This document shows positions 1 to 5,821 of a stretch of 7,100 nucleotides of DNA, piece by piece (the first letter of the stretch is position 1; each line of letters opens with the position of its first letter). The notes below the pieces were generated by a model. That model ran no database searches, was not told the DNA's origin, and was given only the letters and a program-made list of their open reading frames with translations. This stretch comes from an uncultured Eubacteriales bacterium (GTDB lineage: Bacteria; Bacillota_A; Clostridia; Christensenellales; Aristaeellaceae): NCBI GenBank assembly GCA_902775835.1, contig CACYNZ010000195.1:1-7100 (forward strand), given 5' to 3'. The translations under genes were made by a program, and so were the position numbers.

Positions 1-156
1 CTTCAGGTGCATGACGAACTGATACTGGAATGCCCTGAGGATGAAGTGGACAGGGCATCCAGACTTCTGCAGGAATGCATGGAGCAGGTGTGCACACTGC
101 AAGTTCCGCTGGTGGCGGAAGTGCATACCGGAAAGACCTGGGCACAGGCAAAATAA
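1..156 (+). CDS. polA: DNA polymerase I, C-terminal end (partial)
   Basis: Only the last 51 codons are present, open at the left edge and ending at TAA. The fragment begins LQVHDELILE, which is motif C of family A DNA polymerases. The adjacent Asp and Glu (fragment residues 5 and 6) match the palm-domain carboxylates that, with the motif A Asp, bind the catalytic metals. The tail VPLVAEVHTGKTWAQAK fits the usual polymerase I ending (V-P-L-x-V-E-x-x-x-G-x-x-W-x-x-A-K). The family enzyme fills gaps and replaces RNA primers during lagging-strand synthesis and repair. Nothing can be said about the 5'-nuclease or proofreading domains, which lie outside the window. The next gene starts 26 bases downstream on the same strand, so the two are probably co-transcribed. 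The identification is secure despite the short length because motif C and the terminal motif are both intact. Confidence 0.93.
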   Translation, partial: LQVHDELILECPEDEVDRASRLLQECMEQVCTLQVPLVAEVHTGKTWAQAK

Positions 157-168
157 AGGAATTGGGAA

Positions 169-177
169 AAGGAGAGG
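169..177 (+). promoter_or_regulatory. Ribosome binding site deciding the start of the FakA-like gene
   Basis: AAGGAGAGG lies five bases before the ATG at 183. It decides against an upstream in-frame ATG at 75, which lies inside polA and has no comparable site. Confidence 0.8.
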
Positions 178-182
178 AAACC

Positions 183-434
183 ATGCTGGAATTCAAGTTT
201 GACACTCAGCTGCTCATCGACAGACATAACCTGGACGAGGACGCCATTTTCGACTACATCACCGCCAATCTGAAGGGCGACAGCCTTCTGGCCGTGGGTG
301 ACGAGGACCTGATCAAGATCCATTTCCATACCAATGAGCCCTGGCAACTGCTGGAGTATGCAGCCACTCTGGGCGAAATCTACGACGTGGTCGTGGAAAA
401 CATGGAGCGGCAGGAGCAGGGCCTGCAGGGGTAA
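183..434 (+). CDS. Stand-alone FakA/YloV-like domain protein (DAK-family relative)
   Basis: This 83-residue protein has no kinase domain. Residues 32-75 carry the pattern GDSLLAVGDED, then IKIHFHTNEPW, then GEIYDVVVENMERQ. That pattern resembles the segment following the DAK2 (DhaL-like) kinase domain in FakA/YloV, the ATP-binding subunit that phosphorylates fatty acids held by FakB. His47 and His49 form the HxH motif of that segment. In full-length FakA a Cys in a Y-C-T-E-F motif lies upstream; here the protein begins at MLEF, so that Cys is absent. I recall similar short proteins annotated in Bacillota as 'kinase to dihydroxyacetone kinase', a misleading name because nothing here could bind ATP as a DhaL domain does. 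The ATG at 183 has a good Shine-Dalgarno. The gene follows polA by 26 bases and ends just before a terminator. Family resemblance is fairly sure; function is unknown, possibly an accessory or binding domain. Confidence 0.75.
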   Translation: MLEFKFDTQLLIDRHNLDEDAIFDYITANLKGDSLLAVGDEDLIKIHFHTNEPWQLLEYAATLGEIYDVVVENMERQEQGLQG

Positions 435-449
435 AATGCCCGGACATGA

Positions 450-487
450 AAAACTGCCTTTCCGCATGCACGCGGGAAGGCAGTTTT
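450..487. terminator. Bidirectional hairpin terminator between convergent genes
   Basis: The arms AAAACTGCCTTTCCGC (450-465) and GCGGGAAGGCAGTTTT (472-487) pair over 16 positions with one G-U wobble, around a six-base loop. The A-run on one side and T-run on the other give a U-tract on both strands. It lies 15 bases after the plus-strand stop at 434 and 12 bases beyond the minus-strand stop at 500, so one hairpin can end both units. Confidence 0.88.
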
Positions 488-499
488 CTGTGCCGGCGC

Positions 500-1864
500 T
501 TATTCGGCGCACAGGCGCATCAGGGCATCGGCATAGATCTTTGCCGCGAGGATCATTTTGTTCAGGTTCACATATTCATTGGCCTGGTGCGCAAGGTCCG
601 GGTCATCCGGGAAATAGGCGCCGAAGGCAACGCCCTGCTTGAGCACCTTGGCATAGGTGCCGCCGCCGGTGTATTCGGGAACGGCGGGCAGGCCCGTATT
701 GTCATGGTACGCACCGAGCAGGCAGGTGACCAGCTCGCTGTCGGCAGGAACATGATGCGGCGCGGTTTTCTTGAGATGCTCAATGGTGAAGCCGGAAAGC
801 TTTTCCCTCAGCGTCTTTTCCATCTGATCCAGGTCAGCGGTAATGGGCACACGGTTGTCCAGCGTGGCGTAGACGCGTCCGTTTTCCAGATGCAGAATGC
901 CCATGTTGCAGGTGAGGGCACCGGAAACCTCGTCGGAATAGGCAATGCCCAGGGACGCGCCATTGCTCTCCATGCCGTAGAAATCGGCGAGAGCGGCCAG
1001 CGGGCCCTGCACGCCGAGACGGCGGAGAAGCACGAGCATCATGCCGATGGCATTGCGGCGGCCGGCGGGATAGGCGGAATGTCCGGGAATGCCGGTGGCA
1101 GTGATCCGGACGCCCTTGTCTGTGAGCTCTGCCTTATAGTCCATGCCGGTCTCCTGACTGAACGCGCGGACACCGTCCACGGTTTCCGCACCGCCGCTTA
1201 CCACGCATACGGATTCCCCGGGAATGACGTTCATGCGCTCGCCGGTGTACATTTCCAGCACCTGCAGCCCTTCCGGACTCAGCGGGGCGCTCATGCCCAG
1301 GCTCAGCATGGCCTTTTCCGTATTGATCAGCGGGAAGGAGGCATCCGGAGAGAAGCCGGTTTCAGGCATCTCCGTATGTGCGCAGTAATAGGCCATGTCA
1401 TCCCAGCCGCTTTCCTCGTCGCAGCCCAGGATCAGACGGATGGACCGCTTCAGGGGCACGCCGGCCTCGCGGATGGCGCGCATGGCATACATGGCGGCAA
1501 TGGCGGGACCTTTGTCATCGCCGGTGCCGCGGCCGTAAACCAGATCATCCTTGCGCACGGCCTCAAAGGGCGGGGTATCCCAGCCGTCCCCGGCAGGCAC
1601 CACGTCCAGGTGTGCGAGCACGGCAATGGCTTCCGGCGCGTCGCCCAGGGTGGCATCCGCGGCATAGCCGTCAAAATCCCTGGTGACGAAGCCGAACCTA
1701 CGGCAGTCTTCCATGGCCATATCCAGCATGCGCCGGACTTCGGCACCGAAGGGTGCGTTGGGCAGGGGCGCCGCCTTCAGACTGGGCACTTCCACATAGC
1801 GCATAAGCGTCTGGGCATAGTCTTCCTTCCAGGCGTCAAGCAGAGCAAAAACCTTGGATTTCAT
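500..1864 (-). CDS. M20-family metallo-dipeptidase, PepV/Sapep-like
   Basis: This is a complete 454-residue protein, close to the roughly 470 of PepV. The M20 di-zinc site is intact: HLD (His85, Asp87), GRGTGDDKG (bridging Asp116), DEES (Glu150 as likely general base, Glu151 as metal ligand), SPDASFP (Asp174) and HQANE near the C-terminus (His426). The lid domain, roughly 190-380, carries GHSAYP with His262, which in the family reaches the active site. TGGGTYAK at 399-406 is also typical. Enzymes of this type cleave dipeptides, including beta-Ala-Xaa and D-amino-acid dipeptides, in the cytoplasm, and no signal peptide is visible. The start is certain because AAGGAGG sits eight bases before the ATG. 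It is the second gene of a unit with the 96-residue protein 20 bases upstream. The exact substrate cannot be read from sequence, and 'Xaa-His dipeptidase' or 'succinyl-diaminopimelate desuccinylase' labels are possible; the PepV-like family call is firm. Confidence 0.92.
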   Translation of the reverse strand: MKSKVFALLDAWKEDYAQTLMRYVEVPSLKAAPLPNAPFGAEVRRMLDMAMEDCRRFGFVTRDFDGYAADATLGDAPEAIAVLAHLDVVPAGDGWDTPPFEAVRKDDLVYGRGTGDDKGPAIAAMYAMRAIREAGVPLKRSIRLILGCDEESGWDDMAYYCAHTEMPETGFSPDASFPLINTEKAMLSLGMSAPLSPEGLQVLEMYTGERMNVIPGESVCVVSGGAETVDGVRAFSQETGMDYKAELTDKGVRITATGIPGHSAYPAGRRNAIGMMLVLLRRLGVQGPLAALADFYGMESNGASLGIAYSDEVSGALTCNMGILHLENGRVYATLDNRVPITADLDQMEKTLREKLSGFTIEHLKKTAPHHVPADSELVTCLLGAYHDNTGLPAVPEYTGGGTYAKVLKQGVAFGAYFPDDPDLAHQANEYVNLNKMILAAKIYADALMRLCAE

Positions 1865-1884
1865 GAAGCTTTCCTCCTTGCAGA

Positions 1885-2175
1885 TCAGGCATTCCGGGGA
1901 TCATTGGACCGGCGCTTCGGTGCGTCCGGGTCAATGTATTCAATCTCGAGACGTTCGAAGTCCACGGATTCAAGGAAGGCGTCGGGCAGAAAACGCGTCT
2001 GGCCGAAATCGTCCCATTCCTTCTGGTTCTTGTCCAGCCAGAGGGGACGGGAGAGATCCAGCTTCGTCAGCGCCTGGCTGAGCGCGTCCTGCGGGTCGTG
2101 CCGGGTACAGGGGACCACGATCTGACGGTCCATTTTGTGGTGACGTATGGTGCGAACCCAGAGGGCCTGTGCCAT
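1885..2175 (-). CDS. Conserved-looking 96-residue protein of unknown function
   Basis: I do not recognise a named family. The protein is soluble-looking, with no signal peptide or membrane segment. Its centre and C-terminus are rich in Trp, Phe and acids: RPLWLDKNQKEWDDFGQTRF at 43-62, then VDFERLEIEYID at 71-82, with a polar tail. I recall short Bacillota hypothetical proteins with this layout (a VPCTRxDP motif near 21-28, then W-L-x-K-x-x-x-x-W, then F-x-R-L-E-I-E-Y-I), but could not check. The start at 2175 is chosen because GGAGG lies seven bases before that ATG; an in-frame ATG two codons upstream is only one base from the GGAGG, too close to use. It is the promoter-proximal gene of a unit with the M20 dipeptidase, so a shared physiological setting is possible, but no function follows from that. 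Confidence 0.8.
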   Translation of the reverse strand: MAQALWVRTIRHHKMDRQIVVPCTRHDPQDALSQALTKLDLSRPLWLDKNQKEWDDFGQTRFLPDAFLESVDFERLEIEYIDPDAPKRRSNDPRNA

Positions 2176-2206
2176 GAACATTCCTCCAATCCAGTGCATC
2201 CAGGCC

Positions 2207-2235
2207 ATTATGTCACGATCATGGGCCGGTGGCAA
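2207..2235 (-). promoter_or_regulatory. Sigma-A promoter for the small protein-dipeptidase unit
   Basis: Read on the minus strand, the -35 is TTGCCA (2230-2235, five of six consensus bases), the spacer is exactly 17 bases, and the -10 is CATAAT (2207-2212, five of six). Transcription would begin near 2200, about 25 bases before the ATG at 2175, leaving just enough leader for the GGAGG site. This is the best-matched promoter in the window. Confidence 0.75.
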
Positions 2236-2237
2236 GA

Positions 2238-2263
2238 GGAATTCCAGAATCCTGTCCGCAGGA
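2238..2263. promoter_or_regulatory. Palindromes between divergent promoters, possible operator
   Basis: Two short inverted repeats lie between the divergent -35 regions: GGAATTCC (2238-2245) and TCCTG-TCCG-CAGGA (2250-2263). A repressor or activator could act on both promoters from here. The repeats are short and the second is only five base pairs, so this rests on placement more than on strength of the motif. Confidence 0.2.
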
Positions 2264-2265
2264 AG

Positions 2266-2294
2266 TGGGCGTCCGGGCCAGTTTGTGGTATACT
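2266..2294 (+). promoter_or_regulatory. Extended -10 promoter for cellobiose phosphorylase
   Basis: TATACT at 2289-2294 is preceded by TG one base away, giving an extended -10 (TGGTATACT). At 17-base spacing the -35 position holds TGGGCG, a poor match, which fits an extended -10 promoter or one needing an activator. The predicted start near 2301 leaves a leader of about 26 bases before the ATG at 2327. Confidence 0.5.
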
Positions 2295-2326
2295 GAGACA
2301 TCGAAATGAAAATGGAGGCGATTCCC

Positions 2327-4771
2327 ATGAAATACGGACATTTTGATGACGCACGGCGTGAATATGTCATTGAAACGCCACGTACGCCCTACCCATGGAT
2401 CAATTATCTGGGCAGCGAAAAGTTTTTCGGCCTGATCAGCAATACATCCGGCGGATACTGTTTCTACCGCGATGCGCGTCTGCGCCGTATCACCCGCTAC
2501 CGCTACAACAACATGCCCGTGGACAACGGCGGCCGCTATTTCTATGTCAAGGACGGCGACGTGGTCTGGAATCCCGGCTGGAAGCCCGTGAAGACGGAGC
2601 TGGACCGGTATGAGTGCCGGCACGGCATGGGATATACCGTGATCCGCGGCGAAAAGAACGGCATTGCCTGCACGCAGCGCTCGTTTGTGCCGCTGGGCAT
2701 CAATGCGGAAGTGCATCAGGTGACCCTGGAAAACCTCGGCACGGAGCCCCGGCAGGTGTCCCTGACCAGCTTTGTGGAGTTCTGCCTGTGGAACGCGCAG
2801 GATGATATGCTGAACTTCCAGCGCAACTTCTCCACCGGTGAAGTGGAAGTGGAGAACGGTGTCATCTATCACAAGACCGAGTACCGTGAACGCCGGAACC
2901 ACTATGCGTTCCTGGGCGTGAACCGGCCGGTGGACGGGTTCGAGACGGACATGGATTCCTTCCTCGGCCTGTACAACGGGTTTGACGAACCCCGGGCCGT
3001 GTTTGAGGACCGGACGCTGAATTCCATTGCCTCCGGATGGCAGCCTGTGGGCGTGCAGCAGTTCCATGTGACGCTGAATCCCGGAAAGCCTGAAGTCTTC
3101 AACTTCGTGCTGGGCTATGTGGAGCTCCCGGAAGCGGAGAAGTTCGCAGCCCCCGGCGTGATCAACAAAAAGCCCGCCAGGGCTCTCCTGGACCGTCTCA
3201 CCACGGACGCGCAGGTGGAGGAAGCCTTCCAGGCCCTGAAGCGGCACTGGGACAACCTGCTCAGCGCCTATACCCTGACCACCGGGGATGAAAAGCTTTC
3301 ACGCATGGTCAATATCTGGAATCCCTACCAGTGCATGGTTACCTTCAACATGAGCCGCTCGGCTTCCATGTTCGAGTCCGGCATCGGCCGCGGCATGGGC
3401 TTCCGCGACTCTTCCCAGGACCTGCTGGGCTTTGTGCATCAGATCCCTGAAAGGGCACGTGAGCGTATCCTGGACATCGCTGCCACCCAGTTCCGCGACG
3501 GCGGCTGCTACCATCAGTATCAGCCCCTGACCAAGAAGGGCAACAATGACATCGGCGGCGGCTTCAATGATGACCCGCTGTGGCTGATTGCCGGTACGGC
3601 AGCCTATATCAAGGAAACCGGGGACGAGGGCATCCTGCAGGAAGCCACGCCCTATGACTGCAATCCCGAGGACTGCGGAACCCTGCTGGAGCACCTGGAA
3701 GTGAGCTTCGGCCACGTGGTGAACAACCGCGGACCGCACGGACTCCCGCTCATCGGCCGGGCTGACTGGAATGACTGCCTGAACCTCAACTGCTTCTCCG
3801 AGGTTCCGGACGAGAGCTTCCAGACCTTCTCGAATCCCGACGCGCCGGATGACCGGGTAGCCGAGTCTGTGCTCATCGCCGGCATGTTCGTGTCCATCGG
3901 ACCGGAACTGGTGGCCATGGAACGCCGTCTGGGCCGCGAGGACAAGGCCCGGGAGCAGGAAGCGGCCATTGCGGAAATGCGCGAGGCTGTGCTGCGTGAC
4001 GGCTGGGACGGCGAATGGTTTGTGCGCGCCTATGACGCCATGGGCCACAAGGTCGGCAGCCACGAGTGCGAAGACGGCAAGATCTTCATTGAATCCCAGG
4101 GTTACTGCGTCATGGCCGGCATCGGCCTGGAAGACGGCAGGGCGGAAAAGGCACTGGAGAGCGTGCACAAATACCTGGAGACGGAGCACGGCATCGTGCT
4201 GCTGCAGCCGGCCTACAAGACCTATCACAAAGAGCTTGGCGAAGTCAGCAGCTATCCGCCGGGATACAAGGAAAATGCCGGCATTTTCTGCCACAACAAT
4301 CCCTGGATCATTGCGGCGGAAACCGTGGTCGGACACGGCGACCGGGCATTTGATCTCTATTCCAGGATCGCGCCTGCCTACCGCGAGGAGATTTCCGACA
4401 AGCACCGCATGGAGCCGTATGTATACAGCCAGATGATCGCCGGTAAGGATGCTCCGAACTTCGGGCAGGCCAAGAACAGCTGGCTTACCGGCACGGCGGC
4501 ATGGAACTTCTATGTCATTTCCCAGTATATTCTGGGTATCAAGCCGGACTGGGACGGACTGAAAGTGGATCCCTGCATTCCTTCCACCTGGGACGGATAC
4601 TGCGTCAAGCGCCGCTTCCGCGGAGCCGAGTATGCCATTGAATTCCGGAATCCGGATCATGTCTGCCGCGGCGTCCGTGAGGTGACCGTGGACGGCAGAA
4701 AGATCGAAGGCAATGTGCTGCCCGCGTTCGGCGACGGAAAGTGCCATGAGGTTGTCGTGGTGCTCGGGTGA
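2327..4771 (+). CDS. cbp: Cellobiose phosphorylase (GH94)
   Basis: This complete 814-residue enzyme matches the family's usual length of about 810-820. It performs reversible phosphorolysis of cellobiose to alpha-glucose 1-phosphate and glucose in the cytoplasm, saving ATP compared with hydrolysis. The N-terminal part begins MKYGHFDD and contains [18 protein letters not shown] (24-40) and [13 protein letters not shown] (42-54), typical of the cellobiose-specific clade. The (alpha/alpha)6 barrel holds [14 protein letters not shown] (352-365), whose Arg355 and Arg360 lie in the phosphate/sugar site, [12 protein letters not shown] (479-490) with catalytic acid Asp483, CHNNPW (His656) and SWLTGTAAW (Thr721, Gly722) for phosphate. 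All key residues are present. The start at 2327 has GGAGG eight bases upstream, and MKYGHFDD is the family's usual N-terminus; an in-frame ATG at 2306 lacks a site. The gene stands alone between its own promoter and terminator. Cellodextrin phosphorylase is larger, and chitobiose phosphorylase differs in its N-terminal motifs. Confidence 0.96.
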   Translation: MKYGHFDDARREYVIETPRTPYPWINYLGSEKFFGLISNTSGGYCFYRDARLRRITRYRYNNMPVDNGGRYFYVKDGDVVWNPGWKPVKTELDRYECRHGMGYTVIRGEKNGIACTQRSFVPLGINAEVHQVTLENLGTEPRQVSLTSFVEFCLWNAQDDMLNFQRNFSTGEVEVENGVIYHKTEYRERRNHYAFLGVNRPVDGFETDMDSFLGLYNGFDEPRAVFEDRTLNSIASGWQPVGVQQFHVTLNPGKPEVFNFVLGYVELPEAEKFAAPGVINKKPARALLDRLTTDAQVEEAFQALKRHWDNLLSAYTLTTGDEKLSRMVNIWNPYQCMVTFNMSRSASMFESGIGRGMGFRDSSQDLLGFVHQIPERARERILDIAATQFRDGGCYHQYQPLTKKGNNDIGGGFNDDPLWLIAGTAAYIKETGDEGILQEATPYDCNPEDCGTLLEHLEVSFGHVVNNRGPHGLPLIGRADWNDCLNLNCFSEVPDESFQTFSNPDAPDDRVAESVLIAGMFVSIGPELVAMERRLGREDKAREQEAAIAEMREAVLRDGWDGEWFVRAYDAMGHKVGSHECEDGKIFIESQGYCVMAGIGLEDGRAEKALESVHKYLETEHGIVLLQPAYKTYHKELGEVSSYPPGYKENAGIFCHNNPWIIAAETVVGHGDRAFDLYSRIAPAYREEISDKHRMEPYVYSQMIAGKDAPNFGQAKNSWLTGTAAWNFYVISQYILGIKPDWDGLKVDPCIPSTWDGYCVKRRFRGAEYAIEFRNPDHVCRGVREVTVDGRKIEGNVLPAFGDGKCHEVVVVLG

Positions 4772-4806
4772 GCGTAGGGTGCTTCTGATTTCATATCTGT
4801 GATTCG

Positions 4807-4838
4807 GGTCTCGCAGCTGTGACTGCGGGACCTTTTTT
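4807..4838 (+). terminator. Rho-independent terminator of the cellobiose phosphorylase gene
   Basis: GGTCTCGCAG (4807-4816) pairs with CTGCGGGACC (4823-4832) over 10 base pairs with one G-U wobble and a six-base loop, followed directly by six T (4833-4838). It lies 35 bases after the stop codon and isolates the gene from hpf. Confidence 0.92.
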
Positions 4839-4899
4839 CCGTCCGGATGCTTCCTGGAGTACGATTTGTAAAAAATGTCCACATTTATCCCGGATTGAT

Positions 4900-4926
4900 G
4901 CAGGAATTTCGCTCTTCATCGAGAAT
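4900..4926 (+). promoter_or_regulatory. Candidate sigma-H promoter for hpf
   Basis: GCAGGAATT (4900-4908) fits the sigma-H -35 consensus RnAGGAwWW at every specified position. After 11 bases, CGAGAAT (4920-4926) fits RnnGAAT except for the first base. The spacing is within the 11-12 known for this sigma factor in Bacillus. The hpf homologue of Bacillus subtilis (yvyD) is known to use sigma-H and sigma-B. No convincing sigma-A promoter is visible between the upstream terminator and hpf. Transcription would start about 130 bases before the hpf ATG. This is a motif match only. Confidence 0.45.
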
Positions 4927-4980
4927 ATTGACAGTGCAACAAAGCCCAAAGGACCGACCAATGGAAAGAAGGTGCTTCCG

Positions 4981-5034
4981 ATGGCTCAACACCATTTGCG
5001 GGGGCAGCAATTTCTGACAGCTGCCTCTGCATGA
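4981..5034 (+). CDS. Possible 17-codon leader peptide upstream of hpf
   Basis: ATG at 4981 has AGAAGG eight bases upstream and opens a 17-codon frame reading MAQHHLRGQQFLTAASA, with TGA at 5032-5034. The second half of the frame overlaps a stem-loop whose last paired base is 5031, and hpf begins 29 bases after the stop. There is no run of a single amino acid as in classic attenuators. It could be a translated leader or a chance frame; I favour neither strongly. Confidence 0.2.
   Translation: MAQHHLRGQQFLTAASA
4997..5031 (+). promoter_or_regulatory. Leader stem-loop before hpf
   Basis: TGCGGGGGCAGC (4997-5008) pairs with GCTGCCTCTGCA (5020-5031) over 12 base pairs with two G-U wobbles around an 11-base loop. 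Only four T follow, starting six bases after the stem, so it would be a weak terminator at best. It may act as an attenuator or as a stabilising structure in the hpf leader; the hpf Shine-Dalgarno lies 19 bases downstream and is not sequestered. Confidence 0.4.
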
Positions 5035-5063
5035 TCGTTTTCATGCCGAAAGGAGCTTGAGCT

Positions 5064-5603
5064 ATGAATTTGAGTATTACGACCCGCAATATGTCCTTAA
5101 CCCCTGGTATAGAACAGCGTATCGAACGCAAGACAAAGAAAATGGAACGGTATCTGCTCAATGAAACGGAAATGCAGATCAAGATGCGGAAAGACAAGGG
5201 CGACCTGAGGGTCGTGGAAATCACCGTTCCGATGGGAAACAACGTAATCCTCCGCTCCGAAGCTTCTGCTCAGGGCAATCTGTTCGCAGCCATAGACGAA
5301 GCGCTGACCAAGATGGAACGCCAGATTCACCGTCATCGTTCCAAGCTGGGCAAGCGGCTTCGTGAAGATGCCTTTGCCAGTGAGCCGATCTATATTGAGG
5401 AAGATGAGCCGGAAGAGGGCATACCGCAGGTGGTGCGTCGCAAGACCTTCCCTGTGCGGCCGATGTCTGTGGAGGATGCAGCCATTCAGATGGAGCTGCT
5501 CGGACATGCGTTCTTCGTCTTTGTGAATGTCGATACGGGTGTCACCAATGTGCTTTATACACGTAAGGATGGGAGTCTTGGATTGCTCGAGCCCGAGGCA
5601 TAA
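5064..5603 (+). CDS. hpf: Ribosome hibernation promoting factor, long form
   Basis: This complete 179-residue protein has the length of long-form HPF. Residues 1-100 form the S30AE domain (MNLSITTRNMSLTPGIEQRI, then a basic segment KMERQIHRHRSKLGKRLR at 83-100), which binds the decoding centre of the 30S subunit. An acidic linker (104-120) leads to the C-terminal dimerisation domain at 123-177, with VVRRKTFPVRPMSVEDAA, QMELLGHAFFVF and a closing RKDGSLGLLEP. In Bacillota the two-domain protein pairs ribosomes into inactive 100S dimers in stationary phase or under stress. AGGAG lies eight bases before the ATG. The gene is a single transcription unit, with a long leader holding a candidate sigma-H promoter and a stem-loop, and its own terminator downstream. 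In many Bacillota secA follows hpf; it does not here. Identification is firm. Confidence 0.96.
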   Translation: MNLSITTRNMSLTPGIEQRIERKTKKMERYLLNETEMQIKMRKDKGDLRVVEITVPMGNNVILRSEASAQGNLFAAIDEALTKMERQIHRHRSKLGKRLREDAFASEPIYIEEDEPEEGIPQVVRRKTFPVRPMSVEDAAIQMELLGHAFFVFVNVDTGVTNVLYTRKDGSLGLLEPEA

Positions 5604-5608
5604 GGTAA

Positions 5609-5660
5609 TCAGGCAGCCCGGAGGAGGATTTTGTCAGAGAAGTTCCGGAGACATGCCTGA
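5609..5660 (+). other. Imperfect stem-loop with orphan Shine-Dalgarno after hpf
   Basis: TCAGGCA (5609-5615) pairs with TGCCTGA (5654-5660), and inside it CCGGA (5618-5622) pairs with TCCGG (5644-5648), giving a two-part stem with an internal loop. The apical loop contains most of GGAGGAGG (5620-5627), a strong ribosome-binding sequence with no real gene after it: a TTG at 5631 opens only nine codons. It may be 3'-UTR structure of hpf or a relic of a lost gene. Confidence 0.3.
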
Positions 5661-5692
5661 CCACAGCTGTTAGAACTGAATAAAGGAATTCC

Positions 5693-5730
5693 GCGTCCGG
5701 ACGCCGAAAAAGCGTATCCGGACGCTTTTT
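5693..5730 (+). terminator. Rho-independent terminator of hpf
   Basis: GCGTCCGGA (5693-5701) pairs with TCCGGACGC (5717-5725) over nine base pairs, extended inward by CGC (5702-5704) with GCG (5712-5714) beside a two-base bulge, and is followed by five T (5726-5730). An alternative hairpin, AAAAAGCGT (5707-5715) with ACGCTTTTT (5722-5730), uses part of the same bases and would also supply a U-tract on the minus strand. Confidence 0.88.
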
Positions 5731-5764
5731 GCTGGGCTTTTTCCTTAAGGCGCATGACAGAACA

Positions 5765-5793
5765 TGGTTTTTTGCTTTCGCGGGATGTATAAT
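5765..5793 (+). promoter_or_regulatory. Promoter for the MBL hydrolase-holA unit
   Basis: A perfect TATAAT lies at 5788-5793. At 17-base spacing the -35 position holds TGGTTT (5765-5770), a weak match. Transcription would start near 5800, leaving about 22 bases before the ATG at 5822, enough for the AAGGGGTGA ribosome-binding site. Confidence 0.6.
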
Positions 5794-5821
5794 ACAGCCA
5801 GAAAATGAAGGGGTGAACGAC

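Noticed and set aside
75..182. N-terminal extension of the FakA-like protein to an ATG at 75
   Set aside because: It would overlap the polA C-terminus in another frame, lacks a Shine-Dalgarno, and the extension is low-complexity; the ATG at 183 has a good site.
446..2125. A 559-codon open frame on the plus strand opposite the dipeptidase gene
   Set aside because: It lies antisense to a gene with a full M20 catalytic motif set and Shine-Dalgarno; its composition (Gly, His, Ala rich, no motifs) is typical of the shadow of GC-rich codons, and it runs through the terminator.
2306..2326. Seven-codon extension of cellobiose phosphorylase to an ATG at 2306
   Set aside because: No ribosome-binding site precedes it and the family usually starts at MKYGHFDD, which is at 2327.
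2219..4882. Two long minus-strand frames (2219-3247 and 3299-4882) opposite cellobiose phosphorylase
   Set aside because: Both are antisense to a certain gene, have no recognisable domain or ribosome-binding site, and the second begins beyond the terminator of the sense gene. Long antisense frames are expected in GC-rich coding DNA.
4928..4933. Perfect TTGACA as a sigma-A -35 box for hpf
   Set aside because: At 16-18 base spacing the downstream sequence is GGACCG-like with no -10 resemblance, so it has no partner.
4819..4980. A 71-codon frame from 4819 leading into the hpf leader
   Set aside because: It starts inside the loop of a strong terminator, has no Shine-Dalgarno and no coding character. 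Only its last 17 codons, with a separate ATG and site, were kept as a weak candidate.
5729..5821. N-terminal extension of the MBL hydrolase to an ATG at 5729
   Set aside because: The extension would begin in the hpf terminator and span the TATAAT promoter element; the ATG at 5822 has a proper site and the family's usual N-terminus.
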